Shown piece by piece: positions 17,079-24,942 of a stretch of 64,000 nt of DNA. The notes under the pieces were generated by a model that did not search any database, was not told the origin of the DNA, and was given only the letters and a program-made list of their open reading frames with translations. The stretch comes from Phytoactinopolyspora alkaliphila (GTDB taxonomy: Bacteria; Actinomycetota; Actinomycetes; Jiangellales; Jiangellaceae): assembly GCF_010550695.1 (NCBI RefSeq), contig NZ_JAAGOB010000009.1:109457-173456 (forward strand). The letters are read 5' to 3'. A program made the position numbers and the translations under genes. How positions within the stretch are numbered: position 1 is the first letter of the stretch; each line of letters begins with the position of its first letter.

Positions 17079-18131
17079 CTATCGTCCTTGATCGGCAAAG
17101 ACCTCTGCGATCTCGCCGATCTGACCGGCATCGAGGTGAAGTCTGCCCGCGGAGGCGTTAGCCTCCAGTTGCGCGATCGACGAGCTCGCCGGTATCTGCG
17201 GCCCCATGCCCGGCAGCGTGAGGAGATAGCCGAGCACCAGCGTGGACACCTGCGTGTCCCATCCCGCCGCGAGGTCGCCGAGGCGACGTAGTTTCTTCAG
17301 GTTGCCCTCGGTCGCCAGCTCAGCCAGCAGCCCCTCGTCCACCAGGCGATCACCTGCTCCAGCCCGGTCAGGATCCAGGTAGCGATCGGTCAGCAGTCCC
17401 TGCGCCAGCGGCGAGTACGGCACGAAGGAAAGGTCTTCGGCGACACACAGCTCGAGCACCCCGGGCCGGTATTCGCCGTTCAGCGGGTCATATCGGTTCT
17501 GGACCGCGACCGGACGCACCCTCCTGGACATCGTGCCTGCCACCGTCAGCAGTTCCTCGAGCTGACCACGCTCCACGTTGGACACCGCCAGGTAGTTGAC
17601 CAACCCTTGGCTCACCAGGTCCTCGACAACCTCCAGACTCTCGGCCACGGGCACGTGGGAGTCGAAGCCATGGAACCAGAGCAGGTCGAGATAGTCGGTG
17701 CGCAACCGGGCCAGCGAGGCCTTCACCGATTGGATGATCTGCAGCCGAGACAGGCCGGAATGATTGGGCGTGATGCCGTCCATGCCCCCGAAGGTCTTCG
17801 TCGCCACGACCACATCACGCCGCCGCGACGGGTTGTCCGCCAGCCAGCGGCCGATGACCCGCTCGGAGTTGCCCGACGCCGCGTTGTACCGGTTCGCCGT
17901 GTCCCAGAACGTGACACCCAGCTCCACCGCTCGGCTCAGCAACGGCAGTGCCGCGTCCTCGGCCACTCGCGCCCCGTCGCCCGTCTCCGGATAGCCGAAC
18001 TTCCAGGTGCCCAGGCCGATCGCCGATGCGCGCAGCCCGCTGGCCCCCACGTATCGATACGGCATGCCGCCGAACTCGTCGGTGCGGAACGGGACGTTGT
18101 ACAGACTCTGATCCGGCGTGTGATGATCCAT
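17079..18131 (-). CDS. aldo/keto reductase
   Basis: A 350-aa NAD(P)H-dependent reductase with a TIM-barrel fold. The catalytic tetrad is visible: Asp in FWDTANRYN with its Tyr, Lys in VVATKTFGG and His in LLWFHGFDSH. The cofactor loop appears as VPYSPLAQGLLTD, and the C-terminus carries IPASSSIAQLEANASA. It starts MDHHTPDQSLYNVPF, a short extension before the barrel (MPYRYVGASGLRASAIGLG). It is a single gene ending at a shared hairpin. A related fragment lies at 22551-22640. Confidence 0.92.
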   Translation of the reverse strand: MDHHTPDQSLYNVPFRTDEFGGMPYRYVGASGLRASAIGLGTWKFGYPETGDGARVAEDAALPLLSRAVELGVTFWDTANRYNAASGNSERVIGRWLADNPSRRRDVVVATKTFGGMDGITPNHSGLSRLQIIQSVKASLARLRTDYLDLLWFHGFDSHVPVAESLEVVEDLVSQGLVNYLAVSNVERGQLEELLTVAGTMSRRVRPVAVQNRYDPLNGEYRPGVLELCVAEDLSFVPYSPLAQGLLTDRYLDPDRAGAGDRLVDEGLLAELATEGNLKKLRRLGDLAAGWDTQVSTLVLGYLLTLPGMGPQIPASSSIAQLEANASAGRLHLDAGQIGEIAEVFADQGR

Positions 18132-18252
18132 ACCCCCAACTTCACCTCATCTGAACGCAAAGGCCAAGTCACGCGGCCCAGGATGAGGCAGCAATCCACT
18201 GATCGGTCTACGCCGGGTGGCGGCAACCGGCCTTGCCTAGCCATAGTGCTGG

Positions 18253-18276
18253 TGACCGGCAATTTCACTGATACGA
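18253..18276. repeat. short IS21-like terminal motif
   Basis: TGACCGGCAATTTCACTGAT followed by ACGA matches the motif group at 13385-13402 and 52047-52128. It sits in the 407-base gene-free stretch 18132-18538, about 20 bases before the 18294-18322 inverted repeat. No transposase gene is nearby. Confidence 0.4.
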
Positions 18277-18293
18277 ACGAGGACGGCTGCGGA

Positions 18294-18322
18294 CTAGTGT
18301 CCCGTAAAGCGCCGGACACTAG
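18294..18322. repeat. 9-bp inverted repeat, hairpin-forming
   Basis: CTAGTGTCC and GGACACTAG flank an 11-base loop (CGTAAAGCGCC). It could be a mobile-element end, an operator or a terminator. Apart from this and the IS21-like motif, the 18132-18538 gap holds nothing else I can identify. Confidence 0.55.
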
Positions 18323-18538
18323 AGTGGCGCTGGATGTGAAAAAACCGACTGCTTGTCGTCGACGCGAAACGCGCGCGCGGAAACGATCACGGACGCCAAG
18401 GCTGAACAGACCCGGCAGCCGGCGGATCGCCAAGGTTCTCGACTCCCTGCGGTAACAGTCGGCTCCGAGCCTTCGACCAATCTACGCTTCCGCACCACGT
18501 GTGGGAGTTGGCCCACTTTCACCGAAGGAGCACCTGCC

Positions 18539-19171
18539 ATGTCCCTCGCCCGCGTTCACAACTTCGCCATCTCTCTCGACGGCTTCGGCACCGGTGAGGG
18601 CCAGAGCGCCGACGCGCATTTCGGGCACGCCGGCGACAGACTGCACGAGTGGATGTTCACCACCCGGTGGTGGCAGGCCGGCGGTAGCGGTGGCGTCGAC
18701 GACGCCTTCGTCAAGCAGCACGATCCAGGAATTGGCGCCGAAATCATGGGTGCCGGAAAGTTCGGCCACCCCGGATGGCACGAAGACCCGGAGTGGAAGG
18801 GCGCGTGGGGTCCCAACCCGCCGTTCCACACGCCGGTCTTCGTCCTCACCCACCACACACGTCCGTCGATCGAGATGGAGGGCGGCACGACATTCCACTT
18901 CATCGACGCCTCGCCCACCGAGGCGCTCGAGACCGCGCGCGAGGCGGCCGATGGCCAGGACGTGCGCATCGGCGGTGGTCCCACCGTGCTCCGCGACTTC
19001 CTTGCTGCCGGGCTCGTCGACTACATGCACGTAGCGGTTGTCCCGATCCTGCTCGGCCGGGGCGTTCGTCTCTGGGACGAGCTGGAGGGCCTCGAGAAGA
19101 ACTACACGGTCGAGGCAACCTCCTCGCCCAGCGGAGTCACGCATGTGACGTTCACCCGCGCGGGGGCCTGA
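18539..19171 (+). CDS. dihydrofolate-reductase family protein (RibD C-terminal-like)
   Basis: A 210-aa protein of the bacterial dihydrofolate-reductase/RibD-like family, probably an NAD(P)H-dependent reductase of unknown substrate. It opens with VHNFAISLDGFGTG. The C-terminal half carries VRIGGGPTVLRDFLAAGLVD and VAVVPILLGRGVRLWDEL, the nucleotide-binding core. GAAGGAG lies 9 bases before the ATG. It is convergent with the broken methyltransferase. Confidence 0.88.
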   Translation: MSLARVHNFAISLDGFGTGEGQSADAHFGHAGDRLHEWMFTTRWWQAGGSGGVDDAFVKQHDPGIGAEIMGAGKFGHPGWHEDPEWKGAWGPNPPFHTPVFVLTHHTRPSIEMEGGTTFHFIDASPTEALETAREAADGQDVRIGGGPTVLRDFLAAGLVDYMHVAVVPILLGRGVRLWDELEGLEKNYTVEATSSPSGVTHVTFTRAGA

Positions 19172-19195
19172 ACCACCTCAGCCGAGACCCCAGGC

Positions 19196-19858
19196 TCAAT
19201 AGCGACGCTGTCTTCGCAGCTCAGCGTTCGCTGACAGGTAGGCGACATGGCTCCGGCCGGGATCCCCGGGCGAGACGGGGCCAGCAGACTTTCGAGCGAT
19301 GAGGAAGCCCTGCGGGATCTTCGCGGCTGGACCGGTCGAGCCGGGCGCCCGGACGAGGCGGGCGCCCGGACGAGGCGGGCGGTGAGATCGAAGCCCGCAT
19401 TATCGAGTAGAGCGATGACGGCGTCGGGTTGCAGCCGGTGGAAGTCGAGCGAGACCTTGTGACCGAAGGCCTCATCGAGGTGCAGGGTGTCGTCGCCGAT
19501 CTGGAAGGCCAGCAGTGCGTAGCTGCCCGGCCGGAGCAAGCGGCGAAACTCGCTGATCACCCCCTGCCGCCGGGTGGCGGGGACGTGGATCACCGAGTAC
19601 CAGGCGATCACTCCGGCCAAGCTCGCGTCCGCGACGTCAAGCGCGCTCATCTCGCCCACGTCGAAGCTGATCTCAGGATGTTCGCGACGCGCGAGCTCGA
19701 CCATGGCCGGCGACAGGTCGACCCCACCGACGGTCATCCCCAGCTGGCGCAGGTAGGCCGCGACATTACCCGGTCCGCAGCCGACCTCGAGCAGCTGCGG
19801 GTCTGGGTGGTCCCGCCGGACCATCTCAGCAAATCCGGTCAGCAGCGCCGCGGAAACA
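19196..19858 (-). pseudogene. class I SAM-dependent methyltransferase, truncated and frameshifted
   Basis: The SAM-binding core is intact (LLEVGCGPGNVAAYLRQLG, then VGGVDLSPAMVELAR and ISFDVGEMSALDVAD). Two defects are visible. The N-terminus stops at an in-frame TAA inside the hairpin arm at 19864-19866, leaving only AALLTGFAEM before the core. A 17-bp tandem duplication at 19343-19376 shifts the frame near the C-terminus. Reading through with one copy removed restores STGPAAKIPQGFLIARK and a stop at 19196-19198, just short of the convergent gene. The present open frame instead runs antisense into that gene to 19102. Confidence 0.8.
19343..19376. repeat. 17-bp tandem duplication inside the methyltransferase gene
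   Basis: GGGCGCCCGGACGAGGC occurs twice without a gap (19343-19359 and 19360-19376). Since 17 is not a multiple of three, it causes the frameshift in the methyltransferase; deleting either copy restores the family-like C-terminus. Confidence 0.9.
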
Positions 19859-19895
19859 CGTGGGGGTTACCCGCCACGGACGGGTAGCCCCCACG
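19859..19895 (-). terminator. strong hairpin after the LPXTG protein gene
   Basis: The arms CGTGGGGGTTACCCG (19859-19873) and CGGGTAGCCCCCACG (19881-19895) pair over 15 bases with one mismatch, loop 7 bases. It lies 33 bases beyond the stop of the LPXTG gene on the minus strand and also marks the point where the methyltransferase N-terminus is lost. Confidence 0.7.
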
Positions 19896-19928
19896 CTCTG
19901 CTTGCGGGTCAGGTAAGACCCGTCAGGA

Positions 19929-21923
19929 TCACACAGCCACGCGACTACGGACGCGCAGCAGCACCAAGCCGACACCGGCCACCAGCAGAAGCGCACCGGC
20001 CGTTATGAGTAGGAACATCGAGGAACCGGTCGCGGGCAGATCACTGTCACCGTCGACGTCCGTGCCAGCTCCGCTGCCGCTGCCGGGATCATCGTCACCA
20101 TCACCGTCGTTGCCGTCGATGATGGTGAGTGCGGTCCAGCCGATCTGAACATCGGGGTCGCCTGCTGCCCAGACGCCGAGTTTCGCGTTCCCGTAGTCGG
20201 TGCTTTTGGGAATGGTGACCCTGACCTGACCGTTTTCGTCCACCACATGCGTACCCAGGTAGGCGACGTCACTGAACAGCCACACCCCAACCTTCGTACC
20301 GGGTTCCACACCCTCGACGGTCACGGTGATCGTCTCACCCGGTTCGGCCTCGGCCGGAGCGGTGACCTTCCCCTCCAGTGCGGGGTCCAGGTCATCCTCG
20401 CCCGGAGCGATGCCGGGGATCGTGCCCGGATTGGCGTCAGCATCTTTGGTCACTGTCAAGGTCACCGACGCCTCGCCATCCACCGAGGAGAGGACCGCTT
20501 CGTGTGAACCGGCACCCAGCGTATCGCTGGTGTAGGGGAACTCGACGTCGCCATCGGCGTCAGCGGCCCTCGCCACTACCTCGGTGCCCGCGACCGTGAG
20601 GGTCACGTCCGACTCCGGAGCGAACCGGGTCCCGGCGAAGACCACCCCCGTGTTCGCGAGTTCCGACACCGTCAACGACTCAGGAGATACCGTGGCCTCC
20701 GGGTCGTACACCGGGTCAGGGTCGGGACGGTCACCGTCGAACTCTGTGTTCCAGTTTAGGACCGAAGATCCACACTCACCCATCCCATCCCAGAACGTGC
20801 CCGATGCGGTTCCGTCAGCGTTCACCGCGCCGTAAATGACGAAGTCGTGCCATTGGACCTCGAAGGGCCGGTCGGCGGTCATGGGAGTGGCGGGGATTCT
20901 AGCGTCGGCGAGGTCCTTGAACCCTGACCCGCCTGAGCAGTACCACCAGTACTCACCCTGAATGCCCGAGATCCGGCCATGGTCGTCGATCTCGAAGCTG
21001 AACGGTCGCTGTTCCTGCTCATCGAGCTCAACGCCGTCTGCATGGGTCTGCACTGAAGTTCCAATGTACGAACCCGCTGCGGGCGGTGTACCCTGCTCGT
21101 CAGAAACGACCTCGATGCTCCTCGTGGCCTCACCGACGGGGCTCACCAGTGCTACCTCGTGCGTGCCAAGACTCAATGGGCCGGAGATCTCCGTTGCCAC
21201 TGCGCCGACGATGTCCGTGCTGACAGTCTCGACGAGTTCTCCGTCGAGCACGAGATCCACCGTCGTTGGGCCAACGGGGTTGCTCGAATTGGGGAAACCC
21301 GATCCCGTCACGCTGATCGGCTCTCTGGTGAGTTCTGATTCACTGACGACCCATCGTGACATTTGAATTGCGGGGTCGAAGTTGGCGGTGTACTCGTCGT
21401 CGTAGAACTCACCGTCGGCGATGACGGTGAACTGATGCGAGGCGCTGCCTTCTTCGGATGAGGTCAGCGTGATGGTGTACTCGCCTGGCGCAAGTCCGGC
21501 GGTGAAGCTGAAGTTCAGCTCGCCGTTCGAGTTTGCCGTGTCCCCGGTGAGGACGCTCTCATCGACAGTGATCGTGACGGTTGCCCCTGGAGTGAATCCC
21601 CATGAGAACACGGTGAGGCCTTCGCGTTTCATGGCCCATTCGGAGGTCTCGGAGACCTCCATACTGATCTGCGGGTCATCCGCCAGGGTCTCGACCGCAC
21701 GGTCGCTGGCTTCGCTCCCGCCCGGAACTGGAGTGATTGTCGCGTCTAGCCCTTCAGCTGTCTCAGCTGCAACGACGTTCTCCTGGGCGGCCGCTTCGGT
21801 GTGCGGTGTGTCGTCGGCCACGGCCGCCTGCGCCGTCCCTACGACGGTAAGCGCGGCAGCGACCGCAAAGGCGGTGCCGAATGCGGCCGCTCTCCGTGGT
21901 CTCGTGGTCAGTCGAGTTCTCAT
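19929..21923 (-). CDS. LPXTG-anchored surface protein with Ig-like repeats
   Basis: A 664-aa secreted protein. An Arg-rich N-terminus and hydrophobic run ending in TAQAAVADD form a signal peptide. The C-terminus has the sortase signal LPATG (residue ~629), a hydrophobic helix (MFLLITAGALLLVAGVGLVL) and a basic tail. In between are several beta-rich Ig-like modules (TVTITVDESVLTG, VTVSPESLTVSELANTG, ITVTVEGVEPGTKVGVWLF) and a Gly/Asp linker. GAGGAG lies five bases before the ATG at 21923. It should be covalently attached to the cell wall by a sortase; no sortase gene is in the window. Ligand and role are unknown. Confidence 0.88.
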   Translation of the reverse strand: MRTRLTTRPRRAAAFGTAFAVAAALTVVGTAQAAVADDTPHTEAAAQENVVAAETAEGLDATITPVPGGSEASDRAVETLADDPQISMEVSETSEWAMKREGLTVFSWGFTPGATVTITVDESVLTGDTANSNGELNFSFTAGLAPGEYTITLTSSEEGSASHQFTVIADGEFYDDEYTANFDPAIQMSRWVVSESELTREPISVTGSGFPNSSNPVGPTTVDLVLDGELVETVSTDIVGAVATEISGPLSLGTHEVALVSPVGEATRSIEVVSDEQGTPPAAGSYIGTSVQTHADGVELDEQEQRPFSFEIDDHGRISGIQGEYWWYCSGGSGFKDLADARIPATPMTADRPFEVQWHDFVIYGAVNADGTASGTFWDGMGECGSSVLNWNTEFDGDRPDPDPVYDPEATVSPESLTVSELANTGVVFAGTRFAPESDVTLTVAGTEVVARAADADGDVEFPYTSDTLGAGSHEAVLSSVDGEASVTLTVTKDADANPGTIPGIAPGEDDLDPALEGKVTAPAEAEPGETITVTVEGVEPGTKVGVWLFSDVAYLGTHVVDENGQVRVTIPKSTDYGNAKLGVWAAGDPDVQIGWTALTIIDGNDGDGDDDPGSGSGAGTDVDGDSDLPATGSSMFLLITAGALLLVAGVGLVLLRVRSRVAV

Positions 21924-22377
21924 GTGGCTCCTCAAGGCACGTACAGACAACGTGGTGTTAGGACAAGCGCGCCGTGTTGCAGGGGCACAGAGCACGCAGA
22001 TCACCAATCTGTCCGGTCCAGAATCTGCTTGCATGTTTTCCCAACAACCCCAGACACGAGCGCATGCAGGCTGGCGTCAACCGGGGAGAATCGGGTGATG
22101 TACGGAACGCATTCGAAAGGAGCACCATGAGTACGGCGCCGCTGGATCTCGATGGTGTTCCCGAAAGGTTTGAGGGCGCTGCACGCCGAGGCCGGAAGTC
22201 CGTCGTCCGTCGACATGTTGGCCGCGGCGGTGCTCCCGCGTCGCGCAGGAACGTACCTTCGATGTCTATCGTGGACACCGGGGTCGAGCTCGACCCGGAT
22301 GCCGGTCTCGGCGGTGAACTCGCCGAGCTTGTCCCATGGTCGGAGTCTGCGACGTCGACTTTCGATATGTCCGCGGG
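21924..22377. other. gene-free stretch upstream of the LPXTG gene
   Basis: It holds the LPXTG promoter region and sequence that is open in several frames without convincing homology. A plus-strand frame from 22128 has a good ribosome site (AAGGAG) and runs into the tail of a YefM-like antitoxin (EARDLVE), which looks like a chimaera made by recombination. No clear promoter hexamers were identified. Confidence 0.4.
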
Positions 22378-22549
22378 TGCCGAAGCACGGGATCTGGTCG
22401 AGTGAAACTCGTCTGGGACGAGTACGCCTGGAACGACTACACCTGATGGCGGACCAGGATTCCACGGCTACTGGACCGCCGCATCACCGACGAACACCGC
22501 CTCATACATGGTCACCGAAAACGAGATCCGCATCGCCAACTGCCGCTAG
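22378..22549 (+). pseudogene. YoeB-type toxin remnant with the last codons of its antitoxin
   Basis: The sequence closely follows the intact pair at 44698-45206. The antitoxin tail ARDLVE overlaps a GTG that begins KLVWDEYAWNDYT, then an in-frame TGA replaces the Trp codon of the intact gene. The middle of the toxin (about 80 bases) is deleted, and a shifted frame resumes at RRITDEHRLI. It cannot make an active toxin. Confidence 0.85.
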
Positions 22550-22550
22550 C

Positions 22551-22640
22551 CCATGCCCCGGCTGCGTGAGGAGACAGCCGAGCACCAACGTGGACACCGC
22601 CGGCCGGTTGCCGACCAACGCGGTGAGCTGGGCATCGCGT
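22551..22640 (-). pseudogene. aldo/keto reductase remnant
   Basis: The minus strand encodes VSTLVLGCLLTQPGHG, very close to VSTLVLGYLLTLPGMG of the reductase at 17079-18131. Only this short C-terminal barrel piece is recognisable, joined directly to the end of the YoeB remnant. Confidence 0.6.
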
Positions 22641-22798
22641 TGCCGAATTCGATCTCGGCCCGCGGGCAGGCAGTCGTCGTCCGGGATTCCCCACGACGCC
22701 CGACGAATGGGTTGTGTGGTCACAAGCGATAGAGCGACATATGACAACATGTGCCACCGTCTCGCCCCCTCGACGCACAGCTCCGACCGATCGTCCGG

Positions 22799-23248
22799 TC
22801 AGCGGGCGGCTGGACGCCGATGTTGCACGCTGCCGGCAGCGGTGTCGGCAGGGGGCGCGAGCCGGTCGCGCGCCTTTGCGCGGCGTGCCTCGACCACGAG
22901 GATGACTGCCGCCACCAGGAGGATCAGGTCCTGCCCGACTCCCGGACCGGCGAGCGCGAAGCCGGTCACGACCCAAGCGACCATCGCCCAGCCGATGAAC
23001 TGCGGAGGCGTGATGCCGCGGCGGTTCAGCCACAGCACCGTCAGGCCGATCAAGATGAGTGGCGGGCCGAAGCTGTTCACGCTCAGCCAGTAGGCGCTCA
23101 TGGCGGGACTCATGTCGGAGAGGTCCTCCGACCACAGCTCCCTGCTGAACCACGCGCCTGCGTGGCTCGCTGCGCCCAACGCGGTCAGGGCGCCCAACGT
23201 GTGAGCGCTTCCGTACAGCACGACGAGCCGACCAGCCCATTTGATCAT
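22799..23248 (-). CDS. DUF6463 family membrane protein
   Basis: A 149-aa protein with four predicted membrane helices, starting MIKWAGRLVVLYGSAHTLG, which fits DUF6463. The hydrophilic C-terminus is rich in Arg and Ala. The function of the family is unknown, but members commonly sit beside a TetR regulator, as here (gene at 23409-24044). A TetR-type palindrome at 23329-23348 lies about 80 bases upstream of the start. Confidence 0.8.
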   Translation of the reverse strand: MIKWAGRLVVLYGSAHTLGALTALGAASHAGAWFSRELWSEDLSDMSPAMSAYWLSVNSFGPPLILIGLTVLWLNRRGITPPQFIGWAMVAWVVTGFALAGPGVGQDLILLVAAVILVVEARRAKARDRLAPPADTAAGSVQHRRPAAR

Positions 23249-23328
23249 CGAAGTTCTCCGTCCGTGTCGTGGCGCCGGGCCAGCCGGCCCCGCGCGGGGT
23301 GGACCGAACCCGCCCTCGCGGATAAACC

Positions 23329-23348
23329 TACGTACATGTCTGTATGTA
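23329..23348. promoter_or_regulatory. TetR-type operator upstream of the DUF6463 gene
   Basis: TACGTACATGTCTGTATGTA is an imperfect palindrome. Its core ACAT-NNN-TGTATGTA recurs at 24087-24106 upstream of the TetR gene, so both are likely sites for that repressor. Confidence 0.6.
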
Positions 23349-23408
23349 AGTCAAGCGGAGACCTACACCACGCACCGCCCACGAGCTGCTTCCGTCTCCC
23401 CGGTGCTG

Positions 23409-24044
23409 TCAGCGCGCCTTAGCCGGCGACAACCCGGCAGGCGCGACGCCGAGGATCCCGCGCACGGCCCTTCCGATGAGCTCGATGTCATGGGGAGCAC
23501 TGCCGGCCACCTCGATCGCCACCGCCTCGAGGGCGGCGAGGAAGGCACGCGCGGTGAGTCGAACCGGCGGGCCCTGGGGGATCGAGCCGTTCCGGCGTCC
23601 CGCAGCGATCAGCTTGGAGCACCCGGTCTCGAGCTCGTCGATGTTCCTACTGACCGCATGGCCGACCGGATGGTCCTGACCGGCGAACTCGACCTGCAGG
23701 GTGAGCATCATCCTGGCGACGTCGTGACGACGGCAGTAGAGCGCGTGACCCCTGGCCATAGTCATCAGCGAAGTCAGGGGATCGCCTTCGACCAGGGCAG
23801 GCCGGCGCACCTCCGCGTCCCACGTCTCCCCCACCCATTCGACGACGGCGACGGCAAGCTCCTCCTTGTTGGCGAACAGGTGGTACAGCGCGCCCCGGGT
23901 GTAGCCCGCGTCCCTAGCCACCTGCTCCAGGACGAGGTTCGCGTACCCGTAAGTGGACAGTCCTCGCGCAGCGGCCGCCAGGATGGCCGCTCTTGTCCTG
24001 GCACGCCGATCGGCTTGCGTCCGTCGCTCGGCCGCTGCACTCAT
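23409..24044 (-). CDS. TetR-family transcriptional regulator
   Basis: A 211-aa repressor. The N-terminal HTH (LVLEQVARDAGYTRGALYHLFANKEEL, read in parts) is canonical, and a helical ligand-binding domain of ~150 residues follows, with TALLA-type features in the C-terminus. Matching palindromes lie in front of its own gene (24087-24106) and of the DUF6463 gene (23329-23348), suggesting autorepression and control of that membrane protein. Confidence 0.92.
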   Translation of the reverse strand: MSAAAERRTQADRRARTRAAILAAAARGLSTYGYANLVLEQVARDAGYTRGALYHLFANKEELAVAVVEWVGETWDAEVRRPALVEGDPLTSLMTMARGHALYCRRHDVARMMLTLQVEFAGQDHPVGHAVSRNIDELETGCSKLIAAGRRNGSIPQGPPVRLTARAFLAALEAVAIEVAGSAPHDIELIGRAVRGILGVAPAGLSPAKAR

Positions 24045-24086
24045 GGCTCTTCTCCCTGCTCGGTCATCGGTACCGCGATGGGACTC

Positions 24087-24106
24087 ATATACATTGGTGT
24101 ATGTAT
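24087..24106. promoter_or_regulatory. TetR-type operator upstream of the TetR gene
   Basis: ATATACATTGGTGTATGTAT is an imperfect palindrome sharing ACAT-NNN-TGTATGTA with 23329-23348. It lies 43 bases upstream of the TetR start, where repression would act on that promoter. Confidence 0.6.
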
Positions 24107-24243
24107 GTTAATCGGACACACGTCACTCGTTGGGAATGAGCGGAGAGGTGAGGACGCATGAAGGCCGGGCCACGCCTTGCTCCCATCTCGCTGTACCCGA
24201 TCACGAGCAGGCCGGTGGCCGGCCGCGACGCCGTGGAGCTGTC

Positions 24244-24762
24244 GTGAGCTCCGCCGACGAAATGCTCGACATCGTCGACCAGAATGACACGGTGGTCGGA
24301 CAAGCGCGGCGAGCTGCCGCGCACGCGCAAGGCCTGCGGCACCGGTGTGTGTTCATCCAAGCCACTGACGCCCAGGGCCGCGTATTCGTCCATCGGCGCA
24401 CAGCCACCAAGCTGGTGTTCCCCTCCCTCTACGACATGTTCGTCGGCGGGGTCGTGGGGGCAGGCGAGGCCTACGACGATGCTGCGCTTCGGGAGGCCGA
24501 AGAGGAACTCGGCGTCTCCGGGCTACCGAAACCCGTCCCCCTCTTCCGGTTCCTCTTCGACGACGGCGCCGGACGACGCTGGTGGTCGGCGGTCTACGAG
24601 GTGCAGTGCGACGTCCCGGTGCGCCCCCAAGCGGAAGAGATCGCATGGAGCGCATTCCTGACCGAGGACGAGTTACAGCGGCGGCTCGACGAGTGGCCAT
24701 GGGTGCCCGACGGGCTCGAGGCGTACTCGCGGCTGCAGCGTTTCCGTGAGACCGACCGTTGA
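24244..24762 (+). CDS. NUDIX hydrolase (isopentenyl-diphosphate isomerase-like subgroup)
   Basis: A 172-aa NUDIX protein. The Nudix box is VGAGEAYDDAALREAEEELG, with the REAEEEL metal-binding helix intact. The N-terminus (MLDIVDQNDTVVGQARRAAAH) and HRCVFIQATD follow the YfcD/IPP-isomerase-like subgroup, which hydrolyses nucleoside or other diphosphates. The GTG at 24244 has GGAG five bases upstream and matches where family similarity begins. It ends before a hairpin shared with the convergent ABC genes. Confidence 0.88.
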   Translation: MSSADEMLDIVDQNDTVVGQARRAAAHAQGLRHRCVFIQATDAQGRVFVHRRTATKLVFPSLYDMFVGGVVGAGEAYDDAALREAEEELGVSGLPKPVPLFRFLFDDGAGRRWWSAVYEVQCDVPVRPQAEEIAWSAFLTEDELQRRLDEWPWVPDGLEAYSRLQRFRETDR

Positions 24763-24839
24763 GGACCCCGCAAGATGACCGGCGCGCTCGGCGTAGATAC
24801 CGAGCGGATCGCGGACACTGCCATCCACGCCCACCACAC

Positions 24840-24870
24840 GCCTCAGGCCGGACATCCGGCGGCCTGAGGC
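24840..24870. terminator. bidirectional hairpin terminator
   Basis: GCCTCAGGCCG and CGGCCTGAGGC are perfect complements (11 bp, 9-base loop). It lies between the convergent NUDIX and ABC-2 permease genes and probably ends both transcripts. Confidence 0.65.
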
Positions 24871-24942
24871 CATCCTGCGCCCGAGCAGATCACCCAGACC
24901 GGCCACGACCCCGACACACCGTCTCCGCGGAACAGATGCGCA

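Noticed and set aside
19102..19195. C-terminal extension of the methyltransferase frame into the neighbouring gene
   Set aside because: It is the result of the 17-bp duplication; the restored frame stops at 19196.
22128..22405. Plus-strand 92-codon frame with a good ribosome site
   Set aside because: Only its final residues match an antitoxin; the body has no antitoxin features and looks chimaeric, so it is treated as debris.
22001..22465. Minus-strand frame with a sugar-binding-protein-like peptide (GEFTAETGIRVEL)
   Set aside because: Only about a dozen residues look like a solute-binding protein and the rest matches nothing, so it is too weak to call.
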